DNA of 64,000 bases from Metaphire vulgaris (lineage: Eukaryota > Annelida > Clitellata > Crassiclitellata > Megascolecidae): NCBI GenBank assembly GCA_018105865.1, contig JACLAT010000155.1, positions 21,001 to 85,000 on the forward strand, read 5' to 3'. A program made the translations under genes and the position numbers. Each line of letters starts with the position of its first letter. Position 1 is the stretch's first letter. The notes beneath the pieces are model-generated. The model was not told the DNA's origin, did no database searches, and saw only the letters and a list, made by a program, of their open reading frames with translations. Positions 32,069 to 42,965 of this stretch are shown one piece after another.

Positions 32069-32800
32069 AAGATCATATAATAACTTATTGTCTGGGGGGT
32101 AGGATGCGGGGGGGCAGTGGTAGTTGCCCGTGCACTCGTTTTTTTGTTGCCTAACCTAGCCAGCGCATATCGCTTGTTCCCCTCGTTTCTGCCCTTCGTC
32201 AGTTTCTGTATGTTAATCTACAATGGATCTGGCTACGCCCCTTGGCTAAGACTTGAATTTTCTGTTGACTACCCCGGCAGTGGTGGGGACTGGGACCGGG
32301 CCGCGGCGGCGGTTGACTTTCTCCTTTGGGCACCTCCCTTCCCGGCCGCATGCCGGCGGAGCATAGGCCGCATGCCTCTCCCCGAGCTGACCCGCCTTAG
32401 ATACGGGCAGTTCCCCCCTTGCCTTTGGAATTGTACCTGTCCAGCCTCTGGTCTTTCCCGGTTCTTCTTGCTGCTGCTGATGTTTGGTCATTTGTCTGTT
32501 GGTCTGCCCGCTGGAAGCCTACTCTTGCTCCTGAAGAGGGAGAGGACCTCCCGAAACGCGCGTCGAGCTTACGTGAAGCCGCTCTTCGAATCTGACATCA
32601 CAGTTCGAATTATTCTACAATAAAACAGGTTTTTTACATCTAATAATACTAATTTTTGAGCTTAATTTAAGCCTATTCTAGAGCTGTTTATACAATGGTT
32701 ACATAATACTAAAATCAATAAGATCATATAATAACTTATTGTCTGGGGGGTAGGATGCGGGGGGGCAGTGGTAGTTGCCCGTGCACTCGTTTTTTTGTTG
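32069..32800 (-). repeat. Inverted satellite, 1.1 units
   Basis: After 32,068 the sequence switches to the inverse of the satellite. There are 81 bases of one unit, then a full unit up to the CCCTAA array. The switch joins about position 539 of a forward unit to about position 81 of an inverted unit with at most a base or two of shared sequence. Confidence 0.95.
32527..32568 (+). ncRNA. Hammerhead ribozyme, inverted unit (reference copy)
   Basis: All conserved hammerhead elements are present in order: stem I strand GCTC (32527-32530), core CTGAAGA (32531-32537), stem II GGGAG/CTCCC closed by AGGAC (32538-32552), core GAAA (32553-32556), the A15.1-to-U16.1 segment ACGCGCGT, cleavage after C (32564, GUC), and stem I strand GAGC (32565-32568). 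Stem III is minimal and self-complementary. That is the form known in Penelope-like retroelements and animal retrozymes, which act as dimers. AATAAA follows at 32619-32624. Confidence 0.85.
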
Positions 32801-32880
32801 CCTAACCCTAACCCTAACCCTAACCCTAACCCTAACCCTAACCCTAACCCTAACCCTAACCCTAACCCTAACCCTAACCC
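32801..32880 (-). repeat. Telomeric CCCTAA array at the end of module C2
   Basis: About thirteen near-perfect CCCTAA units. The orientation is opposite to 27,574-27,648, so the two arrays face each other across the satellite. Confidence 0.95.
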
Positions 32881-33533
32881 GACTCTGAGGTGACACGCGC
32901 GCAGACGTATTCGAAGGTTTGGGCGATCATTGGAATTTCCATCCTCATCATACGAATCCCAGGTGTGGCGCAGATTGCCACTCCACCGTGATTGGAGGAC
33001 AGTTTCTCTATCTCTCGTGTAGAGCGTCTGCGAGCTTGCTCGACGACTGTATATCTATCCTGGAGTAGTCGTCCGATCCATGCTGAGTTTGAGTCATGCC
33101 AGGTCTCACACAGGCATAGAACCTGGGTTCTAAGATCTCGATTCAGTTCTAGTAAGTCATCCAGCTTATGGTTTACTGCACGGATGTTTAGCAAGCCGAA
33201 CTTTAGAGTTCTATTTGCACCAAGTGAAAGACGGTGACAGTGAACTGGTTGTAGCTCCCTAGGTCGAACACACTCGTGTATCTGAGGGTTGCTTCTGACT
33301 GAGCTAGCTACAATATACACTCCATTCGTTAAACTTGTAAGGAGTGGTTTATATCGTCGTCTTCCTCCTCTTTTTCCGCGATGGCGATGGGCTTTACGCA
33401 TGTAGGTCTCATAGAGTCTGAGAATCCCAAATTCAGATAGCGTTTCAACGACGCAAGGTGCAGGACGACCACCGTGACAGCAAGCCAGCAGCTCTGTCGA
33501 CGTGTAACGTAACGAACGCATACTGTGATGCAC
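32874..33533 (-). pseudogene. LINE 5' part with truncated APE endonuclease, copy 2
   Basis: A 219-codon open frame without the copy 1 frameshift. It carries ETYMRKAHRHRG, the LKFGLLNIRA endonuclease start, the LCLCETWHD catalytic-Glu motif and NHGGVAI. It runs straight into the CCCTAA array, so the LINE was cut at the same base in both arms. Confidence 0.8.
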
Positions 33534-34185
33534 GCAGGCTTACACACTCCAGTGAACTCGGTTAGACAAGAAAAGGAGTGAAAACGAGAGTTCACGATTC
33601 TGCAACCGTAATAATCCAGTCGAGAAACGTAGCGAGAATAATCCAGTCGAGAAACGTAGCGATAAGAATAAAATAAAATCAGGCGACGGCCATATTGAAC
33701 AACGGTAATTTTCAAATTTATAACGGTGTTAATGTTGATATCGTTCCGTTACAACTTAATATCACCGTGGCCACTCGAATTTTAATCAAACTAGCGCTAG
33801 TTTCGAATTTATTGTCGAACGATACGAATTTTGATATATCGCAAGAAGCATAACGAGAAAACAGTCTGACAAAAATAACATTTAATCACGCGATCGAAGT
33901 TTTTGGCTGCCACACTCGGCGCCACCTACCGATCAAAATCTATATATATATATGAGAAATTGAAAGGTCAACTGCACAGCCGACTATAGAGTTAATTTCA
34001 TATATACCTATGTATATGAAAGCGAAAGGAGAACTGCACAGCTTTGAGAAATGGCGCGTAACGTTGATTAAATCGAGCGGTAAACGGCACAGCTTCGAGT
34101 CATGTACGTATTCAGCAAGACACAAGCGACGAGTAAAAGTTACGAAGAGATGACTTAGAAGAATAAAGTATGCTGCGCAGTTTAC

Positions 34186-34329
34186 CTTCATTCGGACGAA
34201 ACCGATAAAAGCTCTCCCTCGCGTAACTGTGTAGCAAAGGAAGTACATCTTAGAGGCGTCGTAACGAATCGCTTCTTCTTCTTTGCAATGCCACGCCTGC
34301 ATCTGCCAATTAACAGACCTATTCGCCAT
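34186..34329 (-). CDS. Possible degenerate Rep-like first exon, copy 2
   Basis: Identical 48-codon exon with GTAAAC donor, divergent from the Rep gene at 34,905. Confidence 0.35.
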
Positions 34330-34904
34330 TTCGCAAGGAGCAAGAAACGCAGACCGTTCGAAAGCAGTAGCATACGACGAATAACTGCGGAAGGAAACAC
34401 GTCACGTAGACTGCCCGGCCGGCTCTATCGTTCCGTTGACCACGTGACCGAAAACAATTTAATCTCTAGCGCCTGATCACTGGCTTTCAAATCGATGACC
34501 GACAGGCCGACAGCACCTGAATAGAGGGTAGGGCAAAGAAAACAGCGACGGCCAGCAGAAGCGTTGCACAATCTTTCCCTCCACCCCCAAACGGTTGCAT
34601 AAGCCGCGCTCATGATGCGCGATAAACACATGCCGATGAGCTAATGAATCGACAGGCGACCGACTGATGATAAGTTAACGAACGACGATCAACGGTATTG
34701 TCCAGAGTATGATGACCCCTTGGGCTATTCGCAGCCGCGGATGCGGCTTGCAGGCCCCCCCCCCCGCCAGCAGAACATAGTCCGAAACGATTTAGTGCGT
34801 AGTCCTTTTAGACGACGACATTGCGAGAGAAGAGACGTTCCCTGAGACAGAAGAAGAAGATTTTCGGCATTTTAAAGCGTCTAGTACAGTCAGTAAGATA
34901 TACA

Positions 34905-35279
34905 ATGCCAGGAGCGGGCGGTGGTTCGAAGCGCTGGTGCTTCACCAGCTTCAGAGTCGATGAGCCGATCGTATTCAACGAAGTTCTAATGGCATACCTA
35001 TGCTACGGCAGAGAGACCTGCCCAGACACGGGACGACGCCATCTGCAAGGCTTTCTGTGTTTGAAAAATAGAGCTACAGTTGCCAAGATCAAGGAAAAGG
35101 TAGACGCCTTCGCGCATTTCGAAAGGGCCAGAGGCAGCGTCGCCGACAACAGGAATTACTGTGCGAAGGACGGCGACTTCGTGGAATTCGGCGAAGTGCC
35201 AGACGAACAGGGCGCCAGCGGCGGGCGCGCCAACAAAGAGCGCTACGTCGACGCTCTACGGAAAGCACGCTCGGGACAG
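34905..35279 (+). CDS. rep: Rep-fusion gene copy 2, exon 1 (HUH endonuclease)
   Basis: 125 codons in phase 0, ending at a CAG/GTAAAT donor. It encodes the nicking domain of a CRESS-DNA (circovirus-like) Rep, which cuts and rejoins single-stranded DNA at a rolling-circle origin. Motif I is WCFTSF (residues 11-16), motif II HLQGF (46-50) supplies metal-binding residues, and motif III YCAK (85-88) holds the catalytic tyrosine. The start at 34905 puts motif I about 11 residues in, as in known Reps. An in-frame ATG at 34821 would add 28 basic residues. Intron 1 (35,280-35,537) is 258 nt. Spliceosomal introns are foreign to these viruses, so this is a resident nuclear gene. Confidence 0.92.
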
Positions 35280-35537
35280 GTAAATTCATTTGCCTGTAAT
35301 ACGCCACTAACAACTGGTCGATGGTCAGCCGAGTATTTCGAGCTTATAATTTATGGCAGTTTAGCTATTACAGATAGTGGTTTTTTGGTTTCCTTGCATT
35401 TGGGCAATCACAGATTATTAGCTACTATTCGCTTATAAAAAGTGGTTTGCAGTAATTTGCTTTTAATATTGAAAAGCACACCGTCGTCTTGCTTATCTTT
35501 GCAGTAATTTCTTGTTTCATGCCTTTAACACTAACAG

Positions 35538-36282
35538 ATAGACGACATAGAGCCCAGCATACTGATCCGCTGCTATCACAACATAAAGCGGATCAGACAA
35601 GATGCTGTGCTCGCCGAACCCGTCGCCGACCTGCGACCGGGCTCGACCGTCGGCCTTTGGTTGACGGGCGTACCGGGCGTGGGCAAGAGCCATTTCGCCA
35701 AGGAGTTTTGCCGGACTAGGAATATCACGTACTACATGAAATCAGCACTGACAAAATGGTGGGATGGCTACACAAACCAATCTATAGTAATTATAGAAGA
35801 CGTAGATCATACCGCCGCAAAATACCTTGCTCACTGCATCAAGATATGGACCGATGAGACAGCATTTTATGCAGAAACAAAAGGCGGAACGCTATATATA
35901 AGACCGCTCGGCGTAATCGTTACTTCAAATTACCAAATCAACGAGTTATGGCCCAACGACGTCTTCTTATGCGAGGCCATAACTCGTAGATTCGCCATTT
36001 TCGTCATCCAACACCGGGAACTATTCAAGGACGTGCACTGGAATGTGCCACAACGTATGGGAGGTGGTGTCGACGACGACAACGGACAGGCAAACCCTAT
36101 GCAAGGCGCCCACGACGACGGACAGGCAACCCAACCGGAAGCTGCTCCCACGCCGCCGCAGCCGCAGCCGACGCCGCCGCCGCCGCCGACGCAGCAGCAG
36201 CAGCAGCAGCAGCAACCGAGGATGCCTCAGATCACGCAACCAGCGCAGCACTTCGTACCTGATACACCGCCCTGTGCGTCAC
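35538..36282 (+). CDS. rep: Rep-fusion gene copy 2, exon 2 (SF3 helicase)
   Basis: 745 nt from acceptor CTAACAG to donor TCAC/GTAAGT (phase 1). It encodes the superfamily 3 helicase of the Rep. Walker A is GVPGVGKS (about residues 169-176 of the mature order). KWWDGY is diagnostic of circovirus-like Reps. Walker B is IIEDVD (210-215), motif C is VIVTSN (251-256), and an ITRRF arginine-finger-like stretch lies near 273-277. All catalytic residues are present. A low-complexity Pro/Gln tract follows and the exon ends DTPPCAS, the first of a series of similar exon ends. The open frame beyond 36,282 reads into the intron. Confidence 0.92.
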
Positions 36283-36378
36283 GTAAGTATTGTAGCGCTA
36301 TATTTATGTATATATAAGGAAAAAGAATTCGTCACCTATATATATATATATATATATCTAGTATATGAACTTTAGCGG

Positions 36379-36427
36379 TGGTAAGGGTCAGGGTTCGGGT
36401 TAGGTTAGGGTTAGGTTAGGGTTAGGC
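36379..36427 (+). repeat. Short interstitial telomeric repeat in Rep intron 2, copy 2
   Basis: GGGTTAGG-type repeats inside the 239-nt intron (36,283-36,521), shorter than in copies 1 and 3, beside a TA run at about 36,338-36,356. Confidence 0.85.
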
Positions 36428-36521
36428 TTATCAAACAAGTCTTTAGGACCGGTTGCAAGTAGACTGTTAAGATATATGCTTTCGCTCATAGGCGTGACTG
36501 ATACTTTTTTCGCGTATACAG

Positions 36522-36713
36522 AACCGTGTAGGTACAACCGATTTAAAAGGAGGCGGCGTCTGTCGATGCAAAAAACCAACAACACTGTGCCTCCACAAGA
36601 CGGCGACGACGAAGACGACGACATATTCGGCTCATCGCAAGCGGACAAAGGCAACAAGAATTGGACGGCGCAAGATATAACGACTGTCGTGGAGACGCCA
36701 GCATTCGGTTCAC
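36522..36713 (+). CDS. rep: Rep-fusion gene copy 2, exon 3 cassette
   Basis: 192 nt, symmetrical phase 1 (acceptor TATACAG, donor CAC/GTAAGC). It opens with a basic segment containing FKRRRRLSMQ, passes into an acidic DGDDEDDDIFG stretch and ends ETPAFGS. The basic start and the TPxxxS-like end match exons 4-6, so this is the diverged first member of a repeated exon family. A nuclear-localisation or phosphorylation role for RRRRLS is plausible but inferred. Confidence 0.8.
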
Positions 36714-36882
36714 GTAAGCAGACGTTTACTGAGTCCAGAAAAGAACTGTCTCTTGTACGAATTCAAAGAGTCCTTACTTGATTAAGGAGTTGTTTCCTGT
36801 TTTCTGTACTTCGCGTTAGTTTGCCATCCTTTTCTTGACAACTGGTAAATAAACTGTTACAGCTTTGAGTCTGTTTCTATAG

Positions 36883-36999
36883 AAACGCCCACCCAGCGAG
36901 GACGTCTGTCGCTGCGCCGTCAGAAGATACCAGCCGCCAAAGATCAAGAAGAAGAGGAGTCGCACTGCATTGTCGTCGAGGCGCCCATATTTGCTTCGC
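36883..36999 (+). CDS. rep: Rep-fusion gene copy 2, exon 4 cassette
   Basis: 117 nt, symmetrical phase 1, from acceptor TTTCTATAG to donor TTCGC/GTATGT. It begins TPTQRGRLSLRRQ and ends EAPIFAS, with an acidic DQEEEES middle. The first 40 nt are almost identical to the start of exon 5. Skipping or repeating this exon would leave the frame intact. Confidence 0.82.
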
Positions 37000-37218
37000 G
37001 TATGTGCTCCTAAGAACTTGTTCGACAGATATATGATAATTTCCTTTATACGTTACTAGTTCGCAGCATATGGGTGATCTAACGAGTAACACTAGATGTT
37101 ATTTAGGAGTTACTGGATACATGGACTTAACGGCTCGCAGCTATTTAATTTGTTGCGTATTGTCCGCGTTTTTAATTTTCTATTAACTCCGCTGTCTTTC
37201 TTTCCCATTTTTGTGTAG

Positions 37219-37332
37219 AAACGCCCACCCAGCGAGGACGTCTGTCGCTGCGCCGTCAGGATATATCGGTCGAGAAAGAACAGAACTACAATCAGAACAA
37301 CAATCTTTTCGATGCTCCACCTTTGGCTTCGC
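37219..37332 (+). CDS. rep: Rep-fusion gene copy 2, exon 5 cassette
   Basis: 114 nt, symmetrical phase 1, from acceptor TTTGTGTAG to donor TTCGC/GTATGT. It begins TPTQRGRLSLRRQ and ends DAPPLAS, with an Asn/Gln-rich middle. Tandem duplicate of exon 4 that has diverged in the middle. Confidence 0.82.
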
Positions 37333-37482
37333 GTATGTCCAGCTATTATACCATACTTATACATCTTTACGAGTTACTAGTTCCTTTGCAATACGATGCT
37401 TTTTTATACTTAATAGCAGCTCGCAGTTGCAATTTTTTGTCTACATGTCTAGTCAATCCAGTGTCTTTCACTCTTTTTGTAG

Positions 37483-38099
37483 AAACGCCCAGCCAAAGAG
37501 GACGTCTGTCATTGCGCCGTCAGCCACCACCTACTCCTACACCTACTCCACCTCCTCCTCCTCCTTCTCCTTCCCACAACAACATTATATATGCAAACAT
37601 TAAAGCCACGGCTCCTACTCCACCTCCCTCTCTTCTTCATCGTCCTCCCACTCAGCGTAACAACAGCTTTGCCTTTGCTCCCATTAGACCGACGGCTCCT
37701 CCCACTCAGCGTAACAACAGCTTTGCCTTTGCTCCCAGTAAACCGACGACTCCACCTCCGCCCCCTCCTCCTCCATCTTCTTCCTCTAACAACTGCACCG
37801 TATATGTCACCAGCAAACCCACAGCTACTCCTCCTCCTCCTCAAACTCAGCGTCCAAATAACCATGGTCATGTACCATCGACAACGGCCATATGCACTTC
37901 TTCTGGCCCACGTTACAAATTCAAACCGACCGCTGCCCTAACAACCGGCGTTTTCTCCAATACCAAGGCTGCCCATGCTAGCGTCGCCAATGCATCGGCG
38001 ACCAAAGCGAACAGTTCGTCGGCTATTTATAAATTCGTCACAATATTAAATAGAACACCTACGCGACGTTATTTATTGAGGACGCCTATGGGGGTCTAA
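37483..38099 (+). CDS. rep: Rep-fusion gene copy 2, exon 6 (proline-rich C-terminus)
   Basis: Last exon, from acceptor CTTTTTGTAG to a TAA stop. It begins TPSQRGRLSLRRQ like exons 4 and 5. About 100 residues follow of proline runs and repeated TQRNNSFAFAP blocks (two copies), then a less biased Ala/Thr/Lys tail of about 60 residues. With exons 1-5 the total is 2,160 nt, that is 719 residues. Known CRESS Reps are about 280-400 residues, so nearly half of this protein is extension. The long upstream part of the open frame is intron. Confidence 0.82.
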
Positions 38100-39154
38100 A
38101 GTTTGTGACGTTGGCCTACTTTTGGGAAGAGTCCGAGATTTGAGAACCAACTGACAGCCCATTATTCCTAACAGACAAATCGGCGTGACTTAATTCTCAT
38201 GTAGACGAATCTAACAAGCAATACATTAACACGCAAATACTGCTTCATATTTTTTATTTTAAAGAATGGAAAACTCAATAATAACTTCCCTTGAAACTCA
38301 AATTAAAACCAAGACAAAAATTTATGCAATATTTGAACACAATTTTCGAAAATGTGGTTGGTTGAAATTCAAAATGACGACAGAATTTAATCTGTTTCGA
38401 AGTCTTGGCAATTGCTTTAAGACATTCCACTCCTTCAGCAATTTCTCTGATACGATGATGCTACCCTATCAAGAACACAATTTGATCACGATTTGAATCA
38501 CGATAATTTGAATTTTATAAGCAATACATAATCAGATAATTTCGCAACTGAGTTTTGAATAATTTTTAGCGAAAATTTTGAATGTGGCAAGATTAATTGC
38601 CTAAATGATGCCTCATTGATTGTATATTAATTTAAAAATTCTTTCAAAATACTATTTTCATATTTTAATAAGATTGGAAACGTATATGTTTTATTTGAGT
38701 CTGCTGATATAAACTGCATAAATTATTGGAACACAACTCACGAGAAACTGCATCCATTAATCGATTTTTTCGCAGACTCCAAGTTTGTAGTGGACAAAAT
38801 GAGTATCCAGTACACAACGCTGTCCCTTTAGGCAATCCCTACAGAATTCTACTGAAATGAACCATTTTGCTGTTCACAGTGACCAAAACCACATTCAAGT
38901 GGAGGCGTTGCAATACAACTTTGGTTTGTGTCGGAGCACTGCACACAACTTTCTGTTTATAAACGAAAACACAGGATGTAACGAATCATCAATGATTTTC
39001 ACGAACCATTTTGGCATTGCAATTTCGTTTTGCCCATTCATGCCTGATTGTTTTTTCGTTTGTGAAAGGTTCAATATTATACATAAGACATAACTATTAG
39101 CCCCTAATCACATACTTTTTCAATGCTGAGATTTAATAGGCCTAAGTTATATTA

Positions 39155-39188
39155 GCGTCCCATTTATGGGACGCTAGGCACGAGAGGG
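39155..39188 (-). mobile_element. Solitary piggyBac-type terminal repeat, copy 2
   Basis: Inverse of 21,261-21,294. Confidence 0.5.
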
Positions 39189-39444
39189 TGGGGCGTTTTG
39201 TTAAAGTAAAATCCAAAAATGTCACTCATCAAACATATAGGACCGGTGGGACTGAAGTTTCTAAACGACTCAAAGCATTTGAATCGGGAATAGAAATTGA
39301 TGAATTAAATTTATTATAGTCACTTCTATTCAAGCATTTGAAAACAAATGCATGAGGAAAATGTTCAGGATCCGTTATACGGATTTCATATCCAATTAGA
39401 TAACTATACAAAATGGCTCTATAGATCAGGAATTCCTGAAACAT

Positions 39445-39725
39445 ATAAAATCAAGAAAAATGAGATATTTTGAACATGTTACCAGAAAAACAGAAGATTC
39501 AATTGAAAACTCAATGATAACAGGTTTAACGGAAGGAACCAGGAGACAAGGCAGACCCTGAACCAGCTGGATAGATAACATTACGACATGGACTAATATG
39601 AAAGGTGCTCCACTAATGGAAGCAGCTAAAAAATGGGAGCAGTGGAGAATGGAGAATTATTGTTCAGCGTTGCAGCCAACCTTCGCAAAGCGAAGACGGC
39701 TTCATGATATGACATGACATAGTCA
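39445..39725 (+). pseudogene. LINE C-terminal relic, copy 2
   Basis: Inverse copy of 20,730-21,010 with the same in-frame stop after GRP. Confidence 0.65.
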
Positions 39726-40289
39726 CTTCTTTGAACCATCACCTGTAAACCCATCACATCCCTCTTAATCCACTTATTGCCTCCGATAAAATTTGTGACC
39801 TATCAAAAGCAAATAATACAATGGCTCTATTGATCCTTATTCGTTAGACAACTTATTCCAGAGAGTATACGTACACATTATAAATCAAGATTAATTACTT
39901 TATAATAACGAAAACGTTTGCAGTCATCAATTATATGACAGAGTTTCGTCTTATAGCCGAATTACAATACTTAGTTAAGGCCGAAGCCGATTATTATGAA
40001 AGCGATTAGGCCGTAGCCGAATGTTGGCCGAATCTGACAGATTCCTTAGATTCGGCGCCGAAGCCGAAGCCGAAGTTCGGTCTGTCTCTACTGCTGTATT
40101 CATCCTGTAAAGAAGCCATGCGCTTTGCATTGCCACGTCCAGTAAATAAGCAAACAGAGGTCACCACCATTAACAGGATCAGATCGAAATTTATAAGAAA
40201 TAATTTGATCCATCTGATCGACCCTCCCATGTTGCTGTTGCACTGGTGAATCATGAGAGGTCCTGGGCGGGGGTCCGTGCTCCCACCCT

Positions 40290-40637
40290 TTATTGAGTGC
40301 CTGGCCCCGCCAGTAGCCCACATGTGGTGACTGTATACTCACTACTACTACATACAGTACCTATCAACAAATGGTTGGCCCCATGCTTAGAAGTTGCCAC
40401 CCCAACCCCCAACCCCCAATTGCCAAATCCTGGAACCGACCGCCACTGACAACACGGGTCATTTGGTTGAGCTATATACACATCAGCTGCATGAGAGTCC
40501 AACTCATCTTCAAGCATAGACACAACTTCATGTACCTTAAATTTTCTGCTTGCGACCATCTTTGGTAATTTCCGTATTGTTATTTGCCTAAAGTTTATAT
40601 GTGATAGCTTAATAAGGCCAGTTTTCAGCCTAAACAT
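40290..40637 (-). pseudogene. Possible piggyBac-like N-terminal remnant, copy 2
   Basis: Same FKVHEVVSMLEDELD and ADVYIAQPND motifs as copy 1. The frame breaks earlier here because of a 1-base difference. Confidence 0.25.
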
Positions 40638-40749
40638 TTAATTTAACCACTTACCCTATATAGTGCACAAACTATAATTCAAGCAAACCATACAACGAGT
40701 TTTACTTACTTAGTCAAAACCTGTATTAAAATTCTGCGTCCATATATAT

Positions 40750-41310
40750 CTAATCTAATCTAATCTTAAACTTCTATAGCGCCACTTTTTTATAATGCAC
40801 AGGAGCATCAACCGATGGCACACCAAATCCAAATCACTAAAGATCCAGGTCAAATCCAAGGTATCCGGCCGGACAAACGGGTGACAGTCTATGGTGGATA
40901 AGCCCGATCAAAAAGATGGCTTTTTAATCTTGCTCTAAAAATTTGTAATGAATTTTCAATGCTGAGGCAATGAGTTCCAGAGTTTTGGGGCGGCCACTGA
41001 GAAAGCACGAGAACCAAGAACTGTCCGAGTATGGGAGATGGAGAGAACTATTGCAGTGAAGAACTATTACAGTGAAGTAATAGTCGAGTATTTGTTTGCT
41101 TGTACAGAAAGTTTTGAAAGAAGGTAACTGGGTTCCTTGTAGTAAAGTGTTTTGTATAGCTGAAGGCAGATTTTAAAGTCTATCCTTTCTTTAATTGGAA
41201 GCCAGTGAAAACCCTTACGGACTGGGGTTATGTGCTCACGTTTTGGGGTTTTTGAAACTACCCGAGCCAATGAATTTTGAACTCGTTGGTTAGTCTTGTT
41301 AACGAGACTT
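40750..41310 (-). pseudogene. CR1/L2-like LINE 3' end, copy 2
   Basis: Inverse of 19,140-19,710. This copy keeps a 115-codon frame over the thumb region (41,414-41,067). Confidence 0.8.
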
Positions 41311-42097
41311 TTGAAAAGGTCTCGAGACCAAGACCAAGACTTTACCCCTCTGGTCTCGAGACCAAGATCAAGACCTTCCAACATCTTGCTCTCGAGTTCC
41401 AAACTTATCGACATATTTATAGATTTTTACATTTTTACAATGGCTCTATTGATCCTTATTCGTTAGAATATCAAAATAGTATGCGCATTTGTACCAATAT
41501 GTTTGTATTGATTAACAATGAAGATACACTGTAATATCCAAACACCAGCTACTGAAGTTATACAATAGACAGTTAGTTAATGGTTTGTTAGTTAATGTCA
41601 TTAACGTAATGGTTTTTTCAACTTTACAGTATTTATGATATTATTGTTCTCATTCATTAAAAATAATTATTTAACTAAATCTAATTAAAGTTCAATCTAG
41701 ATTCAAATGACTAGTTACAACATTCAATTGTCATTTTGCAAATGCATATTGCATTTTGTGAAAACCAAATTGGTTAGCACAGACGAACCAAGACGAGCCC
41801 TGTTTGGAATCACATCCAGGGATCTATATATGCGATATTCAGTTCAGTGCAACAATTATAATTGATAATTCATTAATTACTTTTTAAAATTTCAAATTCA
41901 ATTCAGCAGCTATGAGAACTCGAGACTTCAACCAGAAACTCGAGACTTTTGGCTCTAAGTCTCGAGACCAATACCAAGACTTTTGCCCTCTGGTCTCGAG
42001 ACCAAGACCAAGACCTTCTGTGGGCAAACTCGAGTGCACTCGAGTTCGAGACCTAAGGTCTCGAGATCACAAGTCTGAATATTGTACAAATAGCACA

Positions 42098-42498
42098 CCT
42101 TCTCGTGCCTAGCGTCCCATACAATGGGACACCTTTTCCATGACTGATAAAATAATCATAGAATCGCAAAATAACAATTAAAAATACAGCAACGACAAGA
42201 AAACTGATTTACCCAAAAGGATTACTCATGGATACCAAACAAAAAGGGTGCAAATAATAACTGCAGAATTTTTCTTGACATGAAAATTGAAAACTATAAG
42301 GTTAGCTTGTTGACTAACAAAAGCGCTTCGTGAATCACAATCAGTGGTCTTTAAAATCACCCAATAACTCAGTTTTAAAATAAAGCATATTAAGTTACGG
42401 AACATTTGGTCGGATTTTAAATTTAAATTCGGTTTAAAAGGCCTTTGTGATAACTTTTTAGCAAGCGTCCCATTTAGGGGACGCAAGGCACGAGTGGG
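42098..42498. mobile_element. piggyBac-type MITE, copy 2
   Basis: Inverse of 17,959-18,359, with TTAA at 42,499-42,502. Confidence 0.6.
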
Positions 42499-42601
42499 TT
42501 AAATGATGTGAAAGAAACAATAACCGATCAATCCGAAAAACTCATCAACCCGATTTAGACTTTTTCTATATAATAAGGAAGACTGAGGGCGTTACATTTA
42601 G

Positions 42602-42621
42602 ATGTTATAGTAATATAACAT
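42602..42621. other. Perfect 8-bp hairpin with GTAA loop, copy 2
   Basis: Inverse of 17,836-17,855, unchanged. Confidence 0.3.
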
Positions 42622-42857
42622 AGCATAGCGACATCGATTTACTTTATTATCAGTAATTAACATTTGTCACGTAGAAACCATGAGCCATAGGTTTTAAAAT
42701 CCTTATCACGTATATCATCGAGCAATCATACTGTATATTATTATATGCATGAATCTTTCAGTTGGGCGTATTACACCTAGATGTGCAATCAGTAGGTTTT
42801 TCAGCAGGAAAATAAAACGTATATACAGTATATATGCATATATTGACCCGCAGAACG

Positions 42858-42859
<2 letters not shown>

Positions 42860-42898
<39 letters not shown>

Positions 42899-42965
42899 GC
42901 TGTTCGAATGCAAAGTAAAGTAAAGTTTATTGCTTCCAACTCATAAATAAATAACTATATATACA

